From Falsiruegeria mediterranea M17 (GTDB lineage: Bacteria; Pseudomonadota; Alphaproteobacteria; Rhodobacterales; Rhodobacteraceae): 64,000 nucleotides of DNA. Both the position numbers and the translations under genes were made by a program. This document shows positions 55,252 through 63,248 of the stretch, one piece after another (the stretch's first letter is position 1; each line of letters starts with the position of its first letter). The stretch is from NCBI RefSeq assembly GCF_900302455.1, contig NZ_ONZG01000001.1:558001-622000 (forward strand), read 5' to 3'. The notes below the pieces were generated by a model. The model saw nothing but the letters and a program-made list of their open reading frames with translations, was not told the DNA's origin and did no database searches.

Positions 55252-55389
55252 CTGCGCGGCCTGTCGGCCTTGCGTCCTGCGGACGGCAGGGGGGCCAGGC
55301 TCACACGGGCAAAGCCCGTGTGAGCCTGGCCCAACGGGAGGAGATGTCCCGCAAGGGGCATTGACGACGGGCGGGAGTGCTCCGTGGCT
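55252..55389. repeat. Structured extragenic element, copy B
   Basis: Same architecture as copy A. H1 GCGC-GGCC-TGTC-GGCC; H2 CGTCC-TGC-GGACG at 55273-55285; H3 19-base-pair stem with arms 55292-55310 and 55314-55332, loop AAA. The tail contains AACGGGAGGAG and ACGGGCGGGAGTGCT, ending at the stop of the second LysR gene. Here H3 arms differ from copy A at positions 6, 10, 11, 12 and 14, with matching changes in the other arm. It separates the convergent hydroxylase and LysR genes. Confidence 0.85.
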
Positions 55390-56265
55390 CTAGTCCAATG
55401 CCGAGGCTGCTGCGATGTCGATGAAGGCCGCCACCAATCGCATGCGTGCGCGGTCCTTGGGGGCGACGATGGCGGTTTCGTGGGTCTTTGACATCTCGAC
55501 GATCGGGACCTCGACCAATCCGCGCGAGATCAACCCGCTGTTGCTCAGGAAAATGGCGATGCCTGCGCCTTGCAGCACGGCTTCGCACATCAGCGGAAAG
55601 GTGGTCATACGGATGGTCCGGGGGAACACGACACCGGATCGGTCTTGGGCCTCGCGCACCACCCGCTCGGTCAACGACCCCGTTTCGGGCAGGATGACCG
55701 TCTCAGCAGCCAATTCGGTCAGGGACAGAGCCTCACGCGCTGCAAAATGCGAATCCGGCAGTAGGTAGGCCGCATACCGCACCTTTTGCACCACCACCTT
55801 GTCCCAATCATCAGCTTGTGGCGGATCCGTGATGAGCCCAACGTCCGCCCGCCGTTCGCGCAGCAGCCGCGAGGCCGTAGTCCAGGCGTGCAACGCAAAG
55901 TCGATTTCGACGTTTGGATGGGCGCGGTGAAACTGGCTGATCGCCTTGAGGGCGGGCAGAGGGGCGTTTGCGATGACCTTGATGTGCCCGCGCGCCATCG
56001 CTTCGAACCCCTGCAACCGTTCCGAGATCGTCCCTTCGAGCGCCACCAGCCGGTCGGCCAGATCATAGAATTCCCGCCCCGTGCGGGTCAGCGATACCCC
56101 GTCCCGGCTGCGCAGCAAAAGCGGTGTGCCCACCTGCTTTTCCAACTTGGCCACATGCTGTGTCACTGCCGATTGCGTCACGCCCAACCGTGTTGCCGCG
56201 GCCGAAAAGCTACCTTCACGCACGACATAGGCAAACGCGACGAATTGATGGTGATTGGCGCGCAT
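55390..56265 (-). CDS. LysR family transcriptional regulator
   Basis: 291 residues from the ATG at 56265 with AAGGGGA five bases upstream. Helix-turn-helix GSFSAAATRLGVTQSAVTQHVAKLEKQVG (centre AAATRLGVTQSAVTQHV). The effector domain begins near residue 90 (GHIKVIANAPLPAL). It is divergent from the Ugp-like ABC transporter operon and has an ATTAG/CTAAT repeat 35 bases from its start, so it probably regulates that operon. Confidence 0.92.
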   Translation of the reverse strand: MRANHHQFVAFAYVVREGSFSAAATRLGVTQSAVTQHVAKLEKQVGTPLLLRSRDGVSLTRTGREFYDLADRLVALEGTISERLQGFEAMARGHIKVIANAPLPALKAISQFHRAHPNVEIDFALHAWTTASRLLRERRADVGLITDPPQADDWDKVVVQKVRYAAYLLPDSHFAAREALSLTELAAETVILPETGSLTERVVREAQDRSGVVFPRTIRMTTFPLMCEAVLQGAGIAIFLSNSGLISRGLVEVPIVEMSKTHETAIVAPKDRARMRLVAAFIDIAAASALD

Positions 56266-56299
56266 TGAAGTCCCCTTTTCGGAACCAGCCTTATTGACC

Positions 56300-56314
56300 A
56301 TTAGTCTCACTAAT
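56300..56314. promoter_or_regulatory. LysR operator candidate with CTAAT half-sites (2)
   Basis: ATTAG-TCTCA-CTAAT, five-base arms, five-base spacer, with T-N11-A. Same arms and spacing as the site at 48873-48891. It lies 64 bases before the GTG of the ATPase gene. Confidence 0.55.
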
Positions 56315-56377
56315 ATGACGTCACAAAAGTGAAGGCCCGTTTGACTAAACAACCCTCAAACAACTGGGGGAATCACA

Positions 56378-57535
56378 GTGGCCGGGTTGAACATAGAAAA
56401 CCTCACCAAACGGTTTGACGACGTCGAGGTGCTTAAAGGCGTCTCGCTGGATGTGGCAGATGGAGAATTCGTTTCGCTGGTCGGCCCCTCGGGTTGCGGC
56501 AAGTCCACACTGTTGCGGATCATTGCGGGACTCGAGGAACAGACCTCGGGCGATATCAAGATTGCGGATCGCTCGGTCGCGGGCCTGCGGGCGGCGGATC
56601 GCAACCTGTCGATGGTGTTTCAATCCTATGCGCTTTACCCGCACCTGAGCGTGGCCGAGAACATCGCAGTGCCGCTGAGGATGCGGCGGTTAACAGCCAC
56701 ACAGCGCCTGCCGTTGGTGGGGCGGTTAATGCCGGGTGCGCGGATTCAGGCGGATACGATTTCGCAGGATATTCTCACTGCCGCTGAAAGGTTGGAGATC
56801 GCGCATCTGTTGGATCGCAAACCGGGGCAGCTGTCTGGCGGGCAACGCCAACGTGTCGCGCTTGGTCGGGCACTGGTGAGGGACCCGGCGGCGTTCCTGT
56901 TGGATGAGCCGCTGTCGAACCTGGATGCCAAGCTGCGCGTGCAGACGCGGGTTGAGATCGCTCAACTGCACCGCAGCCTGAACGCAACCTTCATCTATGT
57001 CACCCATGATCAGGTCGAGGCGATGACAATGTCCGACCGGATTGCTGTCATGATGGGGGGGCGCATCCTGCAATGTGACACCCCCGAGGCGGTTTATGAT
57101 GACCCTGACACCATCGAAGTGGCCGAATTCATCGGCTCCCCCAAGATCAACATCCTGCCGCTGACCTACGGAACCGATGGCCAACTGTCTCTGTTCGAGC
57201 AGGGCTTGGGCCTGCGTGGCACGGGCCGGATCGACGGGGCCGTGTCGTTAGGGTTGCGGCCCGAAGCGCTGCATCTGGCGACCGAAAATGCAGTTCTGCG
57301 CGGCACGGTGGCGCATTCTGAAAACCTGGGCTCCGAAGTGTTTGTGCAAGTCGACATTCCGGGGTTGGAGAACCGGGTCACGCTGCGGGCCACACCGTCA
57401 CAGCGCGCATTTTTGCGTGTGGGTGCCCCTGTGAGCCTTGGGTTTGATGCTTTGGCAGCGCTGGTGTTTGACGGAAATGGCCACCGCGTACGCGGCATTC
57501 AGGTCGCCCCCCGTTCTGCGACAGAGGTGGCATAA
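56378..57535 (+). CDS. ABC transporter ATP-binding protein, UgpC/MalK type
   Basis: 385 residues from GTG at 56378 with GGGGG upstream. Walker A GPSGCGKSTLL, signature [19 protein letters not shown], Walker B FLLDEPLSNLDAKLR, switch VTHDQVEAM, then a C-terminal MOI/TOBE domain (LGLRPEALHLA). An insertion of about 25 residues after the Q-loop (RRLTATQRLPLVGRLMPGAR) is unusual for MalK-type proteins. It energises a carbohydrate- or glycerophosphate-type importer with the two permeases and binding protein that follow. Confidence 0.93.
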   Translation: MAGLNIENLTKRFDDVEVLKGVSLDVADGEFVSLVGPSGCGKSTLLRIIAGLEEQTSGDIKIADRSVAGLRAADRNLSMVFQSYALYPHLSVAENIAVPLRMRRLTATQRLPLVGRLMPGARIQADTISQDILTAAERLEIAHLLDRKPGQLSGGQRQRVALGRALVRDPAAFLLDEPLSNLDAKLRVQTRVEIAQLHRSLNATFIYVTHDQVEAMTMSDRIAVMMGGRILQCDTPEAVYDDPDTIEVAEFIGSPKINILPLTYGTDGQLSLFEQGLGLRGTGRIDGAVSLGLRPEALHLATENAVLRGTVAHSENLGSEVFVQVDIPGLENRVTLRATPSQRAFLRVGAPVSLGFDALAALVFDGNGHRVRGIQVAPRSATEVA

Positions 57536-57536
57536 C

Positions 57537-58505
57537 ATGGCGGTCATCGACACAACGCCCCCCGGGATCACGAACAACACGCAGGCGCAGGAATGTCGCG
57601 CGGCCTGGTCGCTGACGGCGCCTGCTCTGGTCCTAATGGTGGCGATCCTGTTGCTGCCGGTGATGGTCGCGCTGGTCTTGTCCTTCACCAATTACTCGCT
57701 TGGCAACGACGGTTTCGACTGGATTGGCACCAAGAACTATGACCGGCTGTTTTCGCGCTCGACCTATGAAAAGATGTTCATCGCGACGTTCACCTATGTG
57801 GTGACGGTGGTCCCGATTTCGGTGGGTTTGGGGTTGGGTGCAGCGTTGCTGATCAACTCGCTTGGTCGGTTCCGCGAGATTTACAAGACCATCTATTTCC
57901 TGCCGGTGATGGCAACCCTGCTGGCGATGGCGATCGCGTGGGAGTTCATGCTGCACCCGTCGATTGGCATGATCAACCAAACGCTTGAAATGGGCTGCGG
58001 CACAGTGATCGAGGCGATTTGGCCTTTCATGGCCACGGGCTGCGCCGATGGATTTCCGGTCTGGCTGGGCGACAAGCGCTATGCCATCTGGGTGGTCTGC
58101 TTCATCGGTATCTGGCAAGGCTTTGGCTTTAACATGGTGCTTTACCTTGCGGGCCTGACCGGCGTGCACCGCGAGCTGTATCACGCGGCGGAAATGGACG
58201 GCGCCAAATCCGCGTGGGAGCGGTTCCGTTTGGTGACCTGGCCCGCCCTTGGCCCCACCACCGTCTTTGTCGTCACCATCAGCTGCATCCGCGCCTTTCA
58301 GGTGTTCGACACGATCGAGGCGTTCTGGCCCCAAGGCGGCGGTCCTAACAAATCCACCTACGTGATGATGTTCGCCATTTTCGAAAAGGGCGTGCAGCAG
58401 AACCTGATCGGCATCGGCTCGGCCATCACCGTTCTGTTCCTGATCTTTGTCATGTTCCTCACCCTGATCCAGCGCTGGCTGGTCGAGCGAAAGGTGCACT
58501 ACTGA
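57537..58505 (+). CDS. ABC transporter permease, UgpA/MalF type
   Basis: 322 residues from the ATG at 57537, one base after the ATPase stop. Six or more membrane helices; EAA loop ELYHAAEMDGAKSAWERFRLVTWP (motif AAEMDGA). An extracytoplasmic insertion with two Cys (EMGCGTVIEAIWPFMATGCADG) is present between middle helices. Forms the translocation pore with the next gene. Confidence 0.92.
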   Translation: MAVIDTTPPGITNNTQAQECRAAWSLTAPALVLMVAILLLPVMVALVLSFTNYSLGNDGFDWIGTKNYDRLFSRSTYEKMFIATFTYVVTVVPISVGLGLGAALLINSLGRFREIYKTIYFLPVMATLLAMAIAWEFMLHPSIGMINQTLEMGCGTVIEAIWPFMATGCADGFPVWLGDKRYAIWVVCFIGIWQGFGFNMVLYLAGLTGVHRELYHAAEMDGAKSAWERFRLVTWPALGPTTVFVVTISCIRAFQVFDTIEAFWPQGGGPNKSTYVMMFAIFEKGVQQNLIGIGSAITVLFLIFVMFLTLIQRWLVERKVHY

Positions 58506-59467
58506 TGACCCGTGACTGGTGGAAACATCTGATCCTGATCCTGGGTGTGATCGTCGTCATCGCGCCATTCTACATGATGGTCAGCTATTCGTTCAAATCC
58601 CCGGGAGAGATTGACCGGGGCGAAGGGGGCTTTTTCGGTCGGCAAGAGCTGATGATTGATCCGCGCTGCGTTGCCCTGCGTGATCCCAGCCGCGATGACA
58701 TTGCCGCTGCTGCGGATCGGTTCCCCGGCCAAAGCGAGCGACAGATCCGCGACGCATTGATGGCCGAGGCCGAGGTGGAGTGTTCCATGCACCCGGTGGT
58801 TTTCAATTACAGCAAAGCCTTCACCGAGGCGCCGCTGCTGCGCTATCTGCTCAACGGCGTGATCGTCACCGTGTCGATCTTTTTGTTGCAGGTCGTGGTG
58901 GCGCTGCCTGCGGCCTATGCGCTTGCCAAGCTGAAATTCTGGGGACGCGAGGCGGTGTTTGGGCTGGTGCTCTTTTGCCTGCTGATCCCGGTGCATGCCA
59001 TTGCATTGCCGCTTTACATCCTGCTGGCCAAGCTGGGGCTGACCAACACCTACGCGGCGCTGGTGGTGCCCTGGACGATTTCCGCCTTTGGGACTTTCCT
59101 GATGCGGCAGTTCTTTATGACCGTGCCGGATGACCTGATCGACGCTGCGCGGATGGACGGGATGGGAGAGTTCGCGATTGTCTGGCGCGTCATGCTGCCC
59201 ACAGCGATCCCGGCGCTTCTGGCCTTTGCCATCTTTTCCATCGTCGCTCATTGGAATGACTACTTTTGGCCGCGCATCGTTGTGACCGGCAACCGCGATC
59301 TGTTCACCCCGCCGCTGGGCCTGCGCGAATTCAAAGGCGACGGGGACGGCAGTTTCTTTGGTCCGATGATGGCCACCGCCACCGTAATCGTCACGCCGCT
59401 GATCGTTGCCTTTTTGATCGCTCAGAAACGCTTCATCGAGGGGATCACGCTGAGCGGCATGAAATGA
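58505..59467 (+). CDS. ABC transporter permease, UgpE/MalG type
   Basis: 320 residues, overlapping the previous stop by one base (TGATG). EAA loop DLIDAARMDGMGEFAIVWRVMLPT (motif DAARMDG). It has a long periplasmic segment after the first helix (residues about 30-95, with RCVALRDPSRDD and VECSMHP), longer than in UgpE. Second half of the import pore. Confidence 0.92.
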   Translation: MTRDWWKHLILILGVIVVIAPFYMMVSYSFKSPGEIDRGEGGFFGRQELMIDPRCVALRDPSRDDIAAAADRFPGQSERQIRDALMAEAEVECSMHPVVFNYSKAFTEAPLLRYLLNGVIVTVSIFLLQVVVALPAAYALAKLKFWGREAVFGLVLFCLLIPVHAIALPLYILLAKLGLTNTYAALVVPWTISAFGTFLMRQFFMTVPDDLIDAARMDGMGEFAIVWRVMLPTAIPALLAFAIFSIVAHWNDYFWPRIVVTGNRDLFTPPLGLREFKGDGDGSFFGPMMATATVIVTPLIVAFLIAQKRFIEGITLSGMK

Positions 59468-59471
59468 AACC

Positions 59472-59519
59472 GGGCGTGCCCAATCAAGGACACGCCCAAC
59501 CCAAGATCCCAAAAGGGAT
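59472..59519 (+). repeat. Two intercistronic hairpins before the binding-protein gene
   Basis: First: GGGCGTG (59472-59478), 12-base loop, CACGCCC (59491-59497). Second: ATCCC-AAAA-GGGAT (59506-59519). Neither has a T run, so transcript processing or 5' protection of the binding-protein mRNA is more likely than termination. Confidence 0.5.
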
Positions 59520-59583
59520 GAACCCCGGAGCCGCCCGTCTGCAAACTTCTGGCTCCAAGACCCGGCAAGAGAGGACATCTTTC

Positions 59584-60831
59584 ATGAAACTGACTGCCAC
59601 CGCAATGGCCCTGGCCCTGACCGCCAGCGCCGCCTTCGCCCAAGACAAAGTCACGGTCGAGTTCGCCTATCCCTACAGCCACCTGTTCGATGTGACGTAC
59701 GAGGCGATGATGCCCGCCTTTGAAAAGGCGCACCCGGATATCGAGATCAAGTTCCGCGCCACTTACGAATCCTATGAGGACGGCACCAACACCATCCTGC
59801 GTGAATCTGTTTCGGGCAATTTACCTGACGTGACCATGCAGGGCCTGAACCGCCAGCAGATCCTGGTGGACAAAGGCATCGCGCAGTCGCTGGAGCCCTT
59901 CATCGAGAAGGAAGCCGACTTTGCCAAAGAAGGCTATCATGACGCGATGCTGTCGCTGTCGACTTTTGGCGATAACGTCCACGGTCTGCCGTTCTCGGTC
60001 TCGCTGCCGGTTGGGTACTACAACATGGACATCCTGGCAGGGGCCGGGATCGACAAGATGCCGACCACCTGGGACGAGGTGATTGCCGCTTGTGAAACCA
60101 TGAAAGCCAGCGGTACCAAAAACCCGATCTTCTGGGGTTGGAACATCACGGGCAACTGGTTCATGCAGGCCCTGATGTGGAGCCAGGATGAGGCCATCGT
60201 GGACAACGGTCGCGTCACGCTCGACAGCCCCGAAGCCTTGGCTGCGTTGGAGCAGATGCAAGAGATCTTTACCAAATGCGAGATGCAGAACCTGGAATGG
60301 AAGGCAGCGCTGGCCTCGTTCTCGGCGGGTGAAATCGGCATGATGTTCTGGTCGACGTCGGCGCTTGGTGCAGTCGAACGTTCGCAAGGTGAGTTCGTGC
60401 TGAAGACCGGCCCGTTCCCCGGCATGGGCGAAACCCCCAAGGGTCTGCCTGCGGGCGGAAACGCGGCGATGCTGACCTCGACCTCGGATGACCCAAAGGT
60501 ACAGGAAGCGGCCTGGACCTGGCTCAAATTCATCACCAGCGGTGAGGGCGCCGCCGAGGTTGCCAAAACCACCGGTTACATGCCGCCCAACAAGGCCGCG
60601 AACGAGGTGATCCTGGCCGACTTCTATGACCAGAACCCCAACAAGCAGACCGCTGTCGATCAGCTGCCGCTGCTGCGCGACTGGCTGGCTTATCCGGGGG
60701 ACAACGGTCTGGCCATCACCCAGGTGATTTATGACGGGATCGAACGGATTGTGACCGGTGACGCCACCGACATGAAAGAGCTGCAGCAAGAGATGGTCGA
60801 AGAAGTCGCCGACCTGCTGCCCAACGGCTAA
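59584..60831 (+). CDS. ABC transporter substrate-binding protein, family 1 (UgpB-like)
   Basis: 415 residues from the ATG at 59584 with AGAGGA upstream. Signal peptide ends SAAFAQ. The body VTVEFAYPYSHLFDVTYEAMMPAFEKAHPDIEIKF (starting VEFAYPYSH) and LPFSVSLPVGYYNMDIL, MPTTWDEVIAACETM match sugar/glycerol-phosphate binding proteins. Ligand not determinable; the downstream phosphodiesterase makes a glycerophosphodiester or other phosphorylated solute plausible. It is last of the transport genes, 116 bases after the permease. Confidence 0.92.
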   Translation: MKLTATAMALALTASAAFAQDKVTVEFAYPYSHLFDVTYEAMMPAFEKAHPDIEIKFRATYESYEDGTNTILRESVSGNLPDVTMQGLNRQQILVDKGIAQSLEPFIEKEADFAKEGYHDAMLSLSTFGDNVHGLPFSVSLPVGYYNMDILAGAGIDKMPTTWDEVIAACETMKASGTKNPIFWGWNITGNWFMQALMWSQDEAIVDNGRVTLDSPEALAALEQMQEIFTKCEMQNLEWKAALASFSAGEIGMMFWSTSALGAVERSQGEFVLKTGPFPGMGETPKGLPAGGNAAMLTSTSDDPKVQEAAWTWLKFITSGEGAAEVAKTTGYMPPNKAANEVILADFYDQNPNKQTAVDQLPLLRDWLAYPGDNGLAITQVIYDGIERIVTGDATDMKELQQEMVEEVADLLPNG

Positions 60832-60888
60832 CCCGATCTTCGGTCGCCCGTGATTTTGCGGGCGACCGTTTCAATTTCAGGACATTCC

Positions 60889-61722
60889 ATGAAACTCATC
60901 CATATCTCGGACATCCACCTGACCCTTCCCGGCGAAGAGATGGGCGGGCTTGATCCGCACAGCCGCTTCGCCCGCGCCCTGGCTGATGTAGGGGAAAACC
61001 ACCCTGACGCCGCCCGCATCATCATCACTGGCGATCTGACCCATTGGGGTGAAGAGGGCGCTTATGAAGCGCTCAAGGCAGCGGTTACCGGGGCACCTGT
61101 GCCCGTGCGGCTGATGATCGGCAATCACGATGACCGCGCCACATTCCGCAAGGTCTTTGCAGATCACTCGATAGATGCCAATGGCTTCGTCAATCATGCC
61201 GAAACGCTTGATGGGGTCCGCCTGATCTTTCTCGATAGCGTCGGCGACAAGACCCATGCCGGTCATTTCTGCGCCAAGCGCCGCGATTGGCTGCGGGCCG
61301 AGCTTGAAGAATGTGATCGCTCGCGCATATTCCTGCATCACAATCCCATGGAGATCGGCCTGCCTGCCGAAGACAAGATCGCTCTGGTGGCCGAGGATCG
61401 GCCCGGTTTCCGTGCGCTGCTTGAAGAGTTCGCAGATCGCATCGACTATCTCCACTTTGGCCATGTCCACGCGCCGATCCATGGGCGATATGCCGGGGTT
61501 CAATTTGCCAGCGTGCCGTCGACCGGCAACCAGTCGCTGCCTGACCTGAGTGAGGCCGAATTTCTGCAGGGCGCTCCGATGGAGCCGGGATACTTCGTGC
61601 TGCTGATCAATGGGGATGACACCATCATCCACCAGGTGCCATTCAACTGGACTGGGCCAATCTACACCGCAGGGACGGATTGGGACGATTGGGTCAAGCC
61701 TGACGTCGCCGCCGCCGAGTGA
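60889..61722 (+). CDS. Calcineurin-like metallophosphodiesterase (CpdA/GpdQ type)
   Basis: 277 residues from the ATG at 60889. Complete metal motifs: SDIHLT, ITGDLTHWG, GNHDD, LHHNPMEIG, HFGHVHAPI. The class III phosphodiesterase family includes cAMP phosphodiesterase CpdA and glycerophosphodiesterase GpdQ. No leader, so cytoplasmic. Its place right after a Ugp-like transporter suggests it cleaves the imported phosphodiester rather than cAMP; this is inference. The stop is four bases from the convergent flavodoxin-fold gene. Confidence 0.9.
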   Translation: MKLIHISDIHLTLPGEEMGGLDPHSRFARALADVGENHPDAARIIITGDLTHWGEEGAYEALKAAVTGAPVPVRLMIGNHDDRATFRKVFADHSIDANGFVNHAETLDGVRLIFLDSVGDKTHAGHFCAKRRDWLRAELEECDRSRIFLHHNPMEIGLPAEDKIALVAEDRPGFRALLEEFADRIDYLHFGHVHAPIHGRYAGVQFASVPSTGNQSLPDLSEAEFLQGAPMEPGYFVLLINGDDTIIHQVPFNWTGPIYTAGTDWDDWVKPDVAAAE

Positions 61723-61726
61723 GCGA

Positions 61727-62212
61727 TCAGAACACCCCCATGCTGAGCCCCGCGCCAAGCGCCTGACCCAGGTCGCGGCACGGGGCGAGCTGATCGTTGC
61801 TCAGAACCTTCGGGGCCAAAATGGCCTCGGAGGTTTGGGCGTGGGTGCACAGGATGATCGCAGGCTGCACCTCGTTCAGCCGCCAGCCTTGGGCGATGCG
61901 GGCGATCTGGCGGACGGCACCCTGACCGTCTGATCCGGCGCAGATCATCTGGGAATATGCACGCCCCTCGATCTGGCCCAGCACCGGGTAATAACAGCGG
62001 TCAAAGAAGTCTTTCATGATCCCCGACACGGTCGCCAGGTTTTCAGGCGCGCAAAAGATATAGCCCGAGGCCGCCAGCACATCCTCTGGCCCTGCCTGGC
62101 TTGCTTCTTTCAGAACGGCCTGCGTTTCCCCTTTGGCCGCGTCATAAGCGGCTTCGGCCATCTGCCGACTGCCGCCGGTGCGCGAGTGATAGACGATCAA
62201 AAGGGATGACAT
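61727..62212 (-). CDS. Flavodoxin-fold NAD(P)H-dependent oxidoreductase-like protein
   Basis: 161 residues from the ATG at 62212 (MSSLLIVYHSRTGGSRQMAE). The FMN phosphate loop is YHSRTGGSRQMA, and APENLATVSGIMKDFFDRCYY fits the FMN isoalloxazine contact of flavodoxin/NADPH-dependent FMN reductase proteins. Function unknown. It lies 19 bases beyond the end of the LysR gene and may be co-transcribed with it. Confidence 0.82.
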   Translation of the reverse strand: MSSLLIVYHSRTGGSRQMAEAAYDAAKGETQAVLKEASQAGPEDVLAASGYIFCAPENLATVSGIMKDFFDRCYYPVLGQIEGRAYSQMICAGSDGQGAVRQIARIAQGWRLNEVQPAIILCTHAQTSEAILAPKVLSNDQLAPCRDLGQALGAGLSMGVF

Positions 62213-62231
62213 GCGTGTTGCGCTCCGATGT

Positions 62232-63146
62232 TCAGGCGACCGCCAGGGTCGGGCTGTTTTCGGCCAGTGTAGCGGTATGTTCCGAAAGGATCGCCTTGAA
62301 ATCCTCCAGCGCCTTGAACGATTTCTGCGCCACTGGATCAAGAATGCCAAAGGTCATCCAACGCGCAGGACTAAGCGGCACAAGGTCTACAAGCCCGGGC
62401 CGGATTTCCGCAGCACTCAACTCATCCGCGATGGTGACGCCAGCCCCGGCAGCCACCAACCCGCAGGCGGTCTGGGAGGAGGCAACCTCGACCGATTGCT
62501 TTGGGGACACGCCGGCCGAGCTGAAAATGTCATCCAATTGTTCACGCAGCAACAGCCCGTGCATCAGGCGAATGACAGGTTCGTCCATCAGATCTTCAGC
62601 AGTGATTTCCGGGCGGTCGGACAGGGGATGACCCAGAGGCAGAACCGCCTGACCTCGCACCCGGATCAGCGCCTTGGTGCGGATGCCGGGGTGCTGAACG
62701 GGCAGGGCACCAACCCCAATGTCATAGGCGCGTCCGGCCAGCCACTTGCCAGCGTCGCGTCGGCTGCGCACATCAAGGCTGACATTGACCTCGGGGTACT
62801 CTTTCATGAACCGGGCAATTGCTGGAATGGTCACGGCCTGTGCGATGCGCGGCATGGTCACGATCCGCAAGCTTTCGGACCGACCGGCTCGGATTTCGGC
62901 GGCGATGCGGGGCACCTCGTCGAGATTGTCAAGAATGCGCCCAGCCTCGCGGTAGAACGACATGCCCTCGGGCGTTGGGGTCAGCGCCCGCCCGCTGCGA
63001 TCAAACAACGTCAGCTTGAGTTCTGCCTCAAGCCCCGAGATAAGCCGGCTGATCGCCGGCTGGCTCAGGTGCATGATCTCGGACGCGGCGGTCAGGGATC
63101 CCTCGGACAGGGTGGTGCGAAAGGCGCGAAGAGCCTTGATGTTCAT
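62232..63146 (-). CDS. LysR family transcriptional regulator
   Basis: 304 residues from the ATG at 63146 (MNIKALRAFRTTLSEGSL). Helix-turn-helix TAASEIMHLSQPAISRLISGLE with the wing LTLFDRSGRALTPTPEG. Divergent from a TctC-type binding-protein gene (102 bases), which it probably regulates in response to the transported carboxylate or a product. Confidence 0.92.
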   Translation of the reverse strand: MNIKALRAFRTTLSEGSLTAASEIMHLSQPAISRLISGLEAELKLTLFDRSGRALTPTPEGMSFYREAGRILDNLDEVPRIAAEIRAGRSESLRIVTMPRIAQAVTIPAIARFMKEYPEVNVSLDVRSRRDAGKWLAGRAYDIGVGALPVQHPGIRTKALIRVRGQAVLPLGHPLSDRPEITAEDLMDEPVIRLMHGLLLREQLDDIFSSAGVSPKQSVEVASSQTACGLVAAGAGVTIADELSAAEIRPGLVDLVPLSPARWMTFGILDPVAQKSFKALEDFKAILSEHTATLAENSPTLAVA

Positions 63147-63248
63147 CTGCAAAGCTTTCGTATTTTGCAAGAGTATTAAACATCTTTGCATTTTTTGCAA
63201 TCGAGCAACTCCCGTATTGTGAGTGCGATCATATTAGGGAGGACCCTC
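63147..63248. promoter_or_regulatory. Divergent promoter region with TTTGCA repeats
   Basis: Between the LysR and TctC-type genes. It holds CTGCAAAG, TTTTGCAAGAG, CTTTGCATT and TTTTTTGCAA within about 50 bases, i.e. repeated TTGCA/TGCAA half-sites that may be the LysR operator. GGGAGGA stands close before the TctC-type start. Confidence 0.45.

Noticed and set aside
47849-55389. Reading the two structured repeats as ends of one composite transposon or genomic island
   Set aside because: They are in direct orientation, no transposase or integrase lies between or near them, no target duplication was seen, and the genes between match the composition of the neighbours.
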